A stretch of DNA of 15,131 nt from UMGS1781 sp964389545 (GTDB lineage: Bacteria; Bacillota; Clostridia; TANB77; CAG-508), in contig CAYMDN010000029.1 in assembly GCA_964389545.1 (NCBI GenBank), forward strand, positions 1 through 15,131. The letters are read 5' to 3'. This document shows positions 1 through 7,600 of this stretch, one piece after another. Within the stretch, counting starts at the first letter, position 1. Each line of letters begins with the position of its first letter. Under the pieces are notes generated by a model, which saw only the letters and a program-made list of their open reading frames with translations, did not search any database and was not told the DNA's origin. The position numbers were made by a program, and so were the translations under genes.

Positions 1-55
1 GTTCAGCGCGATCCATCGCTGCAAACAAAAATTCGGAGGAAAACAGAATAAAACG
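1..55. other. Probable foreign or misjoined contig end
   Basis: Homology to SufB stops abruptly at base 56. The 55 bases beyond it are about 44 percent G+C by count, visibly richer than the AT-rich neighbours, and do not encode the expected SufB continuation. On the plus strand they read as a short open frame (VQRDPSLQTKIRRKTE) that ends at a TAA at 49-51, so they could be the tail of an unrelated gene. A chimeric read or a misassembly at the contig edge is the simplest explanation; a real recombination junction cannot be excluded. Confidence 0.5.
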
Positions 56-346
56 TGGGACATCTTCCCATGAATTACTAAGTTTTGTTTTAGGTCTTAC
101 ATATGTTGCTATTTCATCCATATTAAGCTCTGATATGTCTGGTCCCCACGTTGGAAGATTCAAATTGTTGTATACTTCTAGTGCTTTTAGTCTGAATTCT
201 CTCATCCAGTCTGGGTCATTTTTTTGTTTGGATATTTCTGAAATAATTTCTGATGTTAGACCTTTTTTTATTTTATAATCATATTCATCTTTGTTTTTTA
301 TGTCATAAATATTTCTATTTATTTCGTCAATTTTAGATTTACTCAT
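1..346 (-). CDS. sufB: SufB, Fe-S cluster assembly scaffold subunit (N-terminal part, runs off the window)
   Basis: SufB is the scaffold subunit of the cytosolic SufBC2D complex, on which Fe-S clusters are assembled. About 97 N-terminal residues are recognisable (346 down to 56), with the family's PDWMREFRLKALE stretch, a LPTWGPDISEL segment and the RPKTKLSNSWEDVP motif. The start at 346 is preceded by AGGAAGG at 354-360. The gap to the sufC stop is 13 bases, so the two are surely co-transcribed, in the usual Clostridia order C then B. After the DVP motif the family normally continues with a DDIKNTF-like helix. Here the frame stays open but reads RFILFSSEFLFAAMDRAE, which does not look like SufB. 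I think bases 1-55 are not native, so the real gene is cut at about 56. Identity as SufB is firm; the end is not. Confidence 0.88.
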   Translation of the reverse strand, partial: MSKSKIDEINRNIYDIKNKDEYDYKIKKGLTSEIISEISKQKNDPDWMREFRLKALEVYNNLNLPTWGPDISELNMDEIATYVRPKTKLSNSWEDVPRFILFSSEFLFAAMDRAE

Positions 347-359
347 TGTAATTCCTTCC

Positions 360-1100
360 TTATTTATCCATATATTTTGAGTATCCATTTTCTTCTATTT
401 CTTTTGCTAGTTCTTGGGAACCTGTTTTTACTATTTTTCCATCAACTAGTATATGAACGTAGTCTACCTTTAGGCTATTTAATATTTTTGTATTGTGTGT
501 AATTATAAGTATTGCATTTTCTGGCGTGTTAAACATGTCTATTCCTTTTGATACTGTTCTTATAGCGTCTACATCTAACCCTGAGTCTGTTTCATCAAGA
601 ATGGCTAATTTGGGATTTAAAACTAATAGTTGCAATATTTCATTCTTCTTTTTTTCTCCGCCTGAAAATCCGACATTTAAACTTCTTTCCATGTTTTTAG
701 GATTCATGTTTAGTTCTTCCATGTATTTTTTTAATTCGTCTTTAAATTCAAATATCTTAACTGGCTTTCCTGTTACTTTATTTTTTGCATATCTTAAAAA
801 GTTTGATACTGTTATTCCTGGTATTTCTTCTGGTAATTGGAATGACATGAATACACCTTTTCTAGCGATTTCGTCTGTTTTTAAATTGGTTATATCTTCG
901 CCTTCAAATGTGATTGTTCCTTTTTCTTTTATATAACCTGGATTGTTTAGTATTGCATTGGCTGTTGTTGTTTTACCAGAACCGTTTGGTCCCATGATAA
1001 CATGTATTTCTCCTTTATTTATAGATAAATTTATTCCTTTTAAAATTTCTTTTTCTTTGCTTACATATAAATCTTTAATTTCTAATAATTTGCTACCCAT
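360..1100 (-). CDS. sufC: SufC, ATPase of the SUF Fe-S cluster assembly complex
   Basis: SufC is the ABC-type ATPase that drives conformational change in the SufBCD scaffold; it is soluble, not a transporter. The 246-residue product has every ABC motif: Walker A GPNGSGKT (about 37-44), Q-loop Q88, the SufC-typical signature FSGGEKKKNEILQ (from 145), Walker B LAILDE (165-170), D-loop SGLD (173-176) and switch His202. The length fits the family (about 250). I chose the start at 1100, reading MGSKLLEIKDL, because AAAGGG lies 6-8 bases upstream. An in-frame ATG at 1127 would overlap the regulator gene and adds residues without homology. It sits 13 bases after the regulator stop and 13 bases before sufB, so it is the second gene of a regulator-sufC-sufB operon. 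Confidence 0.96.
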   Translation of the reverse strand: MGSKLLEIKDLYVSKEKEILKGINLSINKGEIHVIMGPNGSGKTTTANAILNNPGYIKEKGTITFEGEDITNLKTDEIARKGVFMSFQLPEEIPGITVSNFLRYAKNKVTGKPVKIFEFKDELKKYMEELNMNPKNMERSLNVGFSGGEKKKNEILQLLVLNPKLAILDETDSGLDVDAIRTVSKGIDMFNTPENAILIITHNTKILNSLKVDYVHILVDGKIVKTGSQELAKEIEENGYSKYMDK

Positions 1101-1113
1101 AATAAATCCCTTT

Positions 1114-1578
1114 CTAATTGTTAACATTTCCGTTTTTTCTTAATGTTATTCTTTTACATTGTCTGCATCTTTCTTTATTAACATCATAGTCACATTCTAA
1201 TGTATTTAATTCTAATTCTTTATGAACGTATTTTGCCAGTTTGTTTGCTGTTTTATCTGTCATTACTGTTTTTAATTTTTCCGCTTCTTCTTCAGCTTCC
1301 ACTTCGCTCATGTCTAAAACATCTTTTAAAAATAGATATACTATATCATATGTTTCTATTATCTTTTTCGCTAAATTTTCTCCTTCTTTCGTCAATTCAA
1401 TAGTTCCATATGTTTCGTAGTTTAGTAATCCATTACTTTTAAGATTATTGATTGCTTTGTTTACACTTGGCTTACTACAATTCATTTTATTTGCAATATC
1501 TGTAACTCTAACATTTCCTTCTTGTTTTTTTATTACATATATTGTCTTTAAATATTCTTCCAAAGATTTGGATATCAT
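1114..1578 (-). CDS. DtxR-family winged-helix regulator with degenerate metal site and C-terminal cysteines, likely suf operon regulator
   Basis: This 154-residue protein aligns without gaps to the first two domains of DtxR/MntR. It has a winged helix (VRVTDIANKMNCSKPSVNKA, wing near residues 55-65) and then the dimerisation domain (NLAKKIIETYDIVYLFLKDVL and AEEEAEKLKTVMTD). The metal ligands are largely gone. By my alignment DtxR Met10, Cys102, Glu105 and His106 correspond to Glu8, Glu100, Lys103 and Thr104 here, and ancillary His79 and Glu83 to Tyr77 and Tyr81. The SH3-like third domain is absent. Instead a short basic tail carries Cys129, Cys138 and Cys141 (CX8CXXC); the only other cysteine is Cys34 in the recognition helix region. 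The start at 1578 was chosen because AGGAGG at 1585-1590 is then 6 bases away; the ATG at 1584 would abut it directly. It heads the sufC-sufB operon, and its promoter carries two palindromes, so autoregulation is likely. The sensed signal is inferred, not seen. Confidence 0.85.
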   Translation of the reverse strand: MISKSLEEYLKTIYVIKKQEGNVRVTDIANKMNCSKPSVNKAINNLKSNGLLNYETYGTIELTKEGENLAKKIIETYDIVYLFLKDVLDMSEVEAEEEAEKLKTVMTDKTANKLAKYVHKELELNTLECDYDVNKERCRQCKRITLRKNGNVNN

Positions 1579-1590
1579 ATTCATCCTCCT

Positions 1591-1614
1591 TAATGTTAAT
1601 CACGGTTAACATTA
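1591..1614. promoter_or_regulatory. Palindromic operator O1 of the suf operon
   Basis: This is a perfect inverted repeat, TAATGTTAA-N6-TTAACATTA, with 9-bp arms. It overlaps the -10 box (1611-1616) and the transcription start and ends next to the ribosome binding site. A bound dimer would block polymerase. The natural ligand is the adjacent DtxR-like regulator; this is inferred from position and symmetry. Confidence 0.75.
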
Positions 1615-1639
1615 TACACTACTATGTAATGTTTGTCAA
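1611..1639 (-). promoter_or_regulatory. Sigma-A promoter of the regulator-sufC-sufB operon
   Basis: On the minus strand TTGACA (1634-1639) is followed after exactly 17 bases by TATAAT (1611-1616), a perfect match to consensus in both boxes and spacing. Transcription should start near 1604, leaving a leader of roughly 25 bases. Such a strong promoter inside two operators indicates control by repression. Confidence 0.85.
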
Positions 1640-1650
1640 GGCTAACACTT
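1627..1650. promoter_or_regulatory. Second, degenerate operator copy O2
   Basis: This 24-base stretch matches O1 at 18 of 24 positions in the same orientation, including TAATGTT, the TCA-GG spacer bases and TAACA. It lies exactly 36 bases from O1 centre to centre and spans the -35 box (1634-1639). The weaker symmetry suggests a secondary site filled cooperatively or at higher regulator level. Confidence 0.6.
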
Positions 1651-1654
1651 CACA

Positions 1655-1686
1655 TAAAAATAAGAGCGGTACCTTTAAGTACCGCT
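1655..1686 (-). terminator. Intrinsic terminator of the FN3-array gene
   Basis: The stem is AGCGGTAC/GTACCGCT (1665-1672 with 1679-1686) with a 6-base loop, followed on the minus strand by CTTATTTTTATG. It lies about 10 bases past the stop at 1696 and separates that gene from the suf promoter. Confidence 0.75.
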
Positions 1687-1695
1687 TTGTTTTAC

Positions 1696-4449
1696 TTACA
1701 TTCCTTTGAATGTTACTTCGTTTGAATAGTCTCCATATACTAGTTTTCCATCAAATTCACTATATGCTCTTATTTTTACTGCGAATGTTGATCCTTTTGC
1801 TAAGTTTACTATTCTTACTGCATTTTTGTTTGTTATTTTTCCTAATACTTGATATTCTCCATTATCTTTTTTGATTGATATTTCATATCCTTGTGCACCA
1901 TCTACTACATCCCATGTTAGTTTTGCTGAATTAGATAGTGGATTTACTTTTAGGTTTGCTACTGTTCCTACTACATCATTTTGAGCTGTTATAAATTTAT
2001 ATTCGTCTGAGAATTCTCCGTATACTTTTTGTCCGTTTTCCATTTTATACGCTCTTACTTTTACCCCATATTGTGTTCCTGCTGTTAATCCTAATATTCT
2101 AACATTATCTTTACTTGTATTTCCTAATGATAGATATGTGTTTCCTGCTATGCTTATTTGTATTTCATATCCTTCTGCATATGCAACTTTATCCCAATTA
2201 AATGTTGCCATTGTTGCTCCAACATTTGCATTTACATTTAATACTTTTCCTAGATTTACTGGTTGTGGATTTGGTTGTGGGTTTGGATTAGGATTTGGAT
2301 TTTGTGTATTTGGTGTTGTAAATGTAACTTCATTTGAGAAATTTCCATATACCATTTGTCCATTTACTTGTCTATACGCTCTTACTTTTGCTGTATATTG
2401 TGTTCCTGATCTTAATGTGTTTATAGTAGTTGTTGTTTTGTATGTTGTTCCTAATGATACATATCCGCTTCCTGGAATGTTTAAATATACTTCATATCCT
2501 ACAACATTTGAAACACCATTCCAGTTAAATGTTGCTGTTGTTCCATTTAAACTTACTGTTAAGTTTGTTACTGTATCTACTACTAAATCATCTGGATTTG
2601 TTCCTGTTGTTTTTATTGTTAAATCTGCTGAGTATGGTCCATATGTTGTTTTTCCATTTGCTGTTCTTACAGCTCTTACTTTTACATAGTATGTTGATCC
2701 TGCTGTTAATCCATTTATTGTTGTGTTTGTTGCTGTTGTTGTTCCAGCGTTTGTATATGTTCCATCTGTTTTTCTTACATTAATATCATATGCTGTTGCA
2801 TTTGCAACACTTCCCCATGTAATATTAGCTGATGTATTTGTAATACTTGCTAATGCTACATTTTTAACTTGTGCTAATTGTGTGTTATCTGGGTTTGTTC
2901 CTGTTGTTTTAAATGTTACTTCACTTGAGTAATCACCATATGTTGTTGATCCATTTACTGTTCTATATGCTCTTACTTTTATTGTATATGATGTTCCTGC
3001 TGTTAATGAATTTACTGTTACTTTTGAATTTGATGTATTTCCTATATATTGATATGCGTTATTTCCTTCTTTGATGTAAACTTGATATCCTGAGGCATTT
3101 GAAACCGCTGTCCATGTTAATGATGCTGTTGTATTTGTTGTTCCTGTTACTTTTAAGTTTGTTACTGTTCCTAATTTTGTATTGTCTTGGTTAGTTCCTG
3201 TTGTTGTGAATGTTACTTCACTTGAGTAGTTACCATATTTTGTTGTTCCGTTTGTTGTTCTATATGCTCTTACTTTTACTGTATATGTTGTTCCTGCTTT
3301 TAGTCCGTTGATGTTTGCATTTGCGTTTGTTGTGTTCCCAATGTTGCTATATGCGTTGTTTCCTTCTTTTAAGTATACCTGGTATCCTGTTACATTTGAT
3401 ACTGCTGTCCATGTTGTGCTTGCTGTTGTATTTGTTGTTCCTGTTACTTTTAAGTTTGTTACTGTTCCAACGGCTGTGTTATCTTGATTTGTTCCTGTTG
3501 TTGTAAATTTAACTTCACTTGAGTAATTACCGTATGTTGTTGATCCATTTACTGTTCTATATGCTCTTATTTTTACTGTGTATGTTGTTCCTGCTGTTAA
3601 TCCATTAATTGTTACATTGTTTGAGTTTGAATTTCCTATATGATTATAAGAACCATTACCTATTTTTAGATATACTTGATATCCTGTTATATTTGTTAAT
3701 GCTGTCCATGTTAAGTTTGCTGATGTATTTGTTGTTCCTGCTACTTTTAAGTTTGTTATTGCTCCAATTGGTGTGTTTGTATTTGGTGCCTGTGTTGTAA
3801 CTTTTACTTCGTCTGAGTATGCTCCATATGTTGTTGATCCATTTACTGTTCTATATGCTCTTACTTTTACATAAACTGTTGTATTTGATGTTAATCCATT
3901 TATTGTTACTCCTGCATTTGATACATTACCTAATTTTTCATATGCAGAATTTCCTTCTTTCATGTATACTTCATATCCTGTTGAATTTGCTACATTTGAC
4001 CATGATAATGTTGCTGTTGTAGTTGTTGTTGCTGTCACTTTTAGGTTTGTTACTTTGCTTAATGTACCATTGTTTGTTCCTGATGATTTTGCTGTAACTT
4101 TAACTTCACTTGAGAATTGTCCATATGAAGTTGATCCATTTGTAGTAACATATGCTCTTACTTTTGCATAGTATGTTCTTCCTTCTACTAATCCACTTAC
4201 TAAAACATTAGGTGTGCTGACTTTTCCTATTGAAGAATATACTTTTCCATCTTCTTTTATGTACACTTCGTATCCTGTTGCATTTGATACTTTTGTCCAT
4301 GTAAGTCCTGCTTGTGTTGTTGATACGGCTTCTGATTTTAAGCCTGTTACTTTTGCAACTGTTGCTGCAAATGATTGAGTACTTGTAAGTACTACCAATA
4401 CTATGATTAATAATAAAAACCTTGAATAAGTTTTTTTATTATTTATCAT
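1696..4449 (-). CDS. Secreted protein made of nine fibronectin type III domains
   Basis: The 917-residue product starts with a signal peptide: KK near the N-terminus, hydrophobic LLLIIVLVVLTSTQ, probable cleavage after SFA at about 28. Nine FN3 domains of 90-99 residues follow, at about 30-121, 130-219, 228-317, 327-416, 426-515, 525-614, 624-712, 733-825 and 826-917. Each shows the FN3 marks: W in strand B, GY-VY in strand C, L-AGT-Y and KVRAY in strands E/F, then YG-YS-EV. An Asn-Pro/Gln-Pro spacer (about 713-732) splits domains 7 and 8. Domains 3-5 are nearly alike, also in DNA (period about 294-297 bases). There is no enzyme domain, LPXTG motif, membrane anchor or cell-wall-binding repeat, and the protein ends in FN3 domain 9. 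A role as adhesin or matrix scaffold is inferred. The start at 4449 has GGGGTGA a few bases upstream; an upstream in-frame ATG at 4503 lacks this and would put a basic stretch before the signal. The gene has its own promoter and terminator. Confidence 0.88.
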   Translation of the reverse strand: MINNKKTYSRFLLLIIVLVVLTSTQSFAATVAKVTGLKSEAVSTTQAGLTWTKVSNATGYEVYIKEDGKVYSSIGKVSTPNVLVSGLVEGRTYYAKVRAYVTTNGSTSYGQFSSEVKVTAKSSGTNNGTLSKVTNLKVTATTTTTATLSWSNVANSTGYEVYMKEGNSAYEKLGNVSNAGVTINGLTSNTTVYVKVRAYRTVNGSTTYGAYSDEVKVTTQAPNTNTPIGAITNLKVAGTTNTSANLTWTALTNITGYQVYLKIGNGSYNHIGNSNSNNVTINGLTAGTTYTVKIRAYRTVNGSTTYGNYSSEVKFTTTGTNQDNTAVGTVTNLKVTGTTNTTASTTWTAVSNVTGYQVYLKEGNNAYSNIGNTTNANANINGLKAGTTYTVKVRAYRTTNGTTKYGNYSSEVTFTTTGTNQDNTKLGTVTNLKVTGTTNTTASLTWTAVSNASGYQVYIKEGNNAYQYIGNTSNSKVTVNSLTAGTSYTIKVRAYRTVNGSTTYGDYSSEVTFKTTGTNPDNTQLAQVKNVALASITNTSANITWGSVANATAYDINVRKTDGTYTNAGTTTATNTTINGLTAGSTYYVKVRAVRTANGKTTYGPYSADLTIKTTGTNPDDLVVDTVTNLTVSLNGTTATFNWNGVSNVVGYEVYLNIPGSGYVSLGTTYKTTTTINTLRSGTQYTAKVRAYRQVNGQMVYGNFSNEVTFTTPNTQNPNPNPNPQPNPQPVNLGKVLNVNANVGATMATFNWDKVAYAEGYEIQISIAGNTYLSLGNTSKDNVRILGLTAGTQYGVKVRAYKMENGQKVYGEFSDEYKFITAQNDVVGTVANLKVNPLSNSAKLTWDVVDGAQGYEISIKKDNGEYQVLGKITNKNAVRIVNLAKGSTFAVKIRAYSEFDGKLVYGDYSNEVTFKGM
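2880..3890 (-). repeat. Tandem near-identical 294-297-base FN3 units
   Basis: Within the FN3-array gene the same string, TGATCCATTTACTG on the plus strand, occurs at about 2947, 3541 and 3835. These spacings are 594 (two units of 297) and 294 bases. They encode the repeated VNGSTTYG segment of FN3 domains 2, 3 and 5. Edges are approximate. Confidence 0.7.
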
Positions 4450-4538
4450 GTGATCACCCCTTTTTTTATACTTTTTTATTATTAATTTTTTTATCATTTT
4501 CATTTGCGTTCAGTATCTCTTTTACGCTCGCCTTCTCT

Positions 4539-4567
4539 ATTGTATCACGTTTTATGTCTACTGTCAA
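4539..4567 (-). promoter_or_regulatory. Sigma-A promoter of the FN3-array gene
   Basis: TTGACA (4562-4567), 17-base spacer and TACAAT (4539-4544) on the minus strand. Transcription would start near 4531, giving a leader of about 80 bases. I see no riboswitch-like structure in the leader. Confidence 0.8.
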
Positions 4568-4603
4568 TTTTTTCCTGATGTTTTTTATTTATTTTTTTGC
4601 ACG

Positions 4604-4636
4604 AAAAAAAGGATATTCTTTCGAATATCCTTTTTT
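4604..4636 (-). terminator. Intrinsic terminator of the FN3-SH3-VanX gene
   Basis: Stem GGATATTC/GAATATCC (4611-4618 with 4623-4630) closed by a GAAA tetraloop on the minus strand, flanked by a run of A and a run of seven T. It starts about 20 bases past the stop at 4658. The A/T flanks make it symmetric, so it could also work on the plus strand. Confidence 0.88.
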
Positions 4637-4657
4637 GTTTAATATGGTGATTTATAA

Positions 4658-7600
4658 TTAAGGTTGTATACTTAAGTTTGGTTGTAATCTGTAGTTTCCG
4701 TTGCTACGATATGATTGTCCAATGCTATTTAATGTTCCATTGTCATTGAAGTGCCACCATTCTGATGCTAATCCTGTTAATCCGGCATTTTTACAATATC
4801 TTTCTAGTCTTAATGCATTGTCATTCATTGTTTTTGCATATTTTCCTGAGTTTGCTGTTGTATATCTTGCTGCTGCTACACTTAACTCATGCATTGCTGT
4901 TGGCATTTGTAATTCTGTGCAACTTGCAACTACGTTGTATTTATAATTTCCTGCTGTTTTTGTTTGCATGCTATTAACTTTTACTAGTGAAACATCTATT
5001 GCTATACCTTGTTGATGATTTGATGTTCCTGTAGATATAAACCATCCGATTGACCATCCATCTACTTTAATTCCATTAGCTACTGTTTGGTTGCTGTTTA
5101 TTAAGTTTTTTACTGCGTTGGCTATTGATGTTTGTGTATCATATGGTCTGAATGATTCGTAGATTTTTAGAGAATATCCTTCAGCTAACGCTGCTTTTTG
5201 TGCTTGTGCTATTTTAGCTGCCATTCCATATAATACTGGCATATCGTATTGGTATTCACCAAGTCTTGTATTGTTGTTATATACATTGTATAATCTATTT
5301 CCTGTAATGTTATCTATAGATACTCCTGATGATTTGAATAAGCTTGATGCACTGTTGCTATCATAGTAAACTATACTTGGAATTACGTCTGGTAAGTTTA
5401 ATAATACATATGGTGCGTATACATATCCTGTGCTTTGGTTTTGGAATCTTACTTTTAACCAATCACCTTCTTGTGATAATATTGTGAAACTATTTCCTGC
5501 TGGTACTGTTCCAAGTTTTGTACTGTTTGATGTCGCTTTTTCACGAATATTTAATGTTATTGATGCCCATCCTGTTGCTCCTTGTATTGGTAATTCATAA
5601 GTTCCATAGTAGAAATCTGCTTGTGGTGCTGCTTTTGGTATTGTTGTGAAAGTTGTTGGATTTGCATTATAATCTCCTGATATATTTCCATTCATTGCTT
5701 TAACATTTACACAATATGCTGTTCCTGATGCTAATCCTGATAGTCTTGCTGATGTTTGCGTTGTTGCTATTGCATATCCTTGATTACTGTTTGATAATCT
5801 ATAGTATACATAGTATTTTGTTGCTCCTGATACTGCATTCCATGTTACTGTTGCTGTTGAATCTGTAATGTTTGATACTTTAATGTTTGATACTAATGCT
5901 GGTTTTGTTGGTGTTTGTACTGCTTTATTTAATGTTGTGAATTTTACTGGATTTGCATTGTAGTTTCCTCCAACATTTCCTTTAATAGCTTTAACATTTA
6001 CACAATATGCTGTTCCTGATCCTAATCCTGTTAATTGTATACTTGTTCCTATTACTGTTCTTGAAAGTCCTAGAGTTTGATTTTCTAATCTATAATATAC
6101 TTGATATTGTGTTGCTCCTGATACTGGACTCCAGCTTACTATCGCTGATGTTTCTTTTATGTTTGTTACTTTAATATTTGATACTAGTCCTATTGTTCCA
6201 TTATTGTTTCCTTGAGCTGGTACATTAAATGATACTGTATTTGAGTAACTTGCTGCAACTATTTTTTGTCCATTTACCATTCTATATGCTAATATTTTTA
6301 CTTGATATGATGTTCCTGCTTTTAAATTTCTTATGCTTAGTCTATTTGATGATATTGCTCCAATGTTTTGGAATGCTCCATTATTTGTTGATAGGTAAAT
6401 ATCATATCCATCTGCATTACTTGCTGAATTATATGTGAATTTTCCTGTTGTTCCATCAAGTCCTGCGAATTTTAAGTTTGTAACATTTCCTGGTTTAGTA
6501 GCTACAGTAGCTGATGATGTTGTAAAGTACTTATATTGTGCAAATATTCCATATGTTCCATTTTTATATGCTCTTACTCCTACTGAATAATTTGTTCCTG
6601 CTGTTAAGTTTGGTATTGTATATGATGTACTAGATGTTTCAAATGATTTAATTATTACCCCATTCATTCCTAATACTACTTCATATTTTGTTGCTCCTGA
6701 TACTGCACTCCATGTTGCTTTTGCTGATGTTGCTGTTATATTTGTTACATTTATATTTGTTACATTTGGTACTGTTACTGCTGCTTTTGATGTTGTTGCT
6801 GTTATACTGCTTGAGAATGTTCCTTCTTTTCCTCCTGCTGAAATTCCTCTTACTTTAATATAGTATTTTGTTCCTGCTGCCAAATTTTTTATTGTTACAT
6901 TATTTACTGATGTTGTTCCTGCTGTTTTCATATTTGATATTGTTGTTCCATAGTAGATTTCATATTTTGTTGCATTCATATCTTTATCAAATATAACTGT
7001 TATAGAATTTTCAGCTATTTGTGTTGCTTTTAAATTTTTAATTTGTGCTGGTGCTACATCTTGCTTTGCTGGTGTTGTGAAATATTTGTATTGTGCAAAT
7101 ATTCCATATTTTCCATTTTTATATGCTCTTACTCCTACTGAGTAATTTGTTCCTGCTGTTAAGCTTGGTATTGTATATGATGTACTAGTTGTTTCAAATG
7201 ATTTAATTATTACCCCATTCATTCCTAATACTACTTCATATTTTGTTGCTCCTGATACTGCGCTCCATGTTGCTTTTNNNNNNNNNNNNNNNNNNNNNNN
7301 NNNNNNNNNNNNNNNNNNNNNNNNNNNNNNNNNNNNNNNNNNNNNNNNNNNNNNNNNNNNNNNNNNNNNNNNNNNNNTTATTACCCCATTTAATCCTAAT
7401 ACTACTTCATATTTTGTTGCTCCTGATACTGCGCTCCATGTTGCTTTTGCTGATGTTTCTGTTATATTTGTTACATTTATATTTGTTACGTTTGGTACTG
7501 TTGCTGCTTTTGCTGTTGTGAAATATTTATATTGTGCAAATATTCCATATTTTCCATTTTTATATGCTCTTACTCCTACTGAGTAATTTGTTCCTGCTGT

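Noticed and set aside
2138..4171. Long plus-strand open frames opposite the FN3-array gene
   Set aside because: They are Leu/Val/Phe-rich antisense readings of Thr/Asn-rich repeat codons, with no ribosome binding sites and no domains. The minus frame has a signal peptide and nine FN3 domains.
4450..4538. Riboswitch in the leader of the FN3-array gene
   Set aside because: The leader is about 80 bases, AT-rich, with only a 4-bp possible pairing and no match to a riboswitch core I know.
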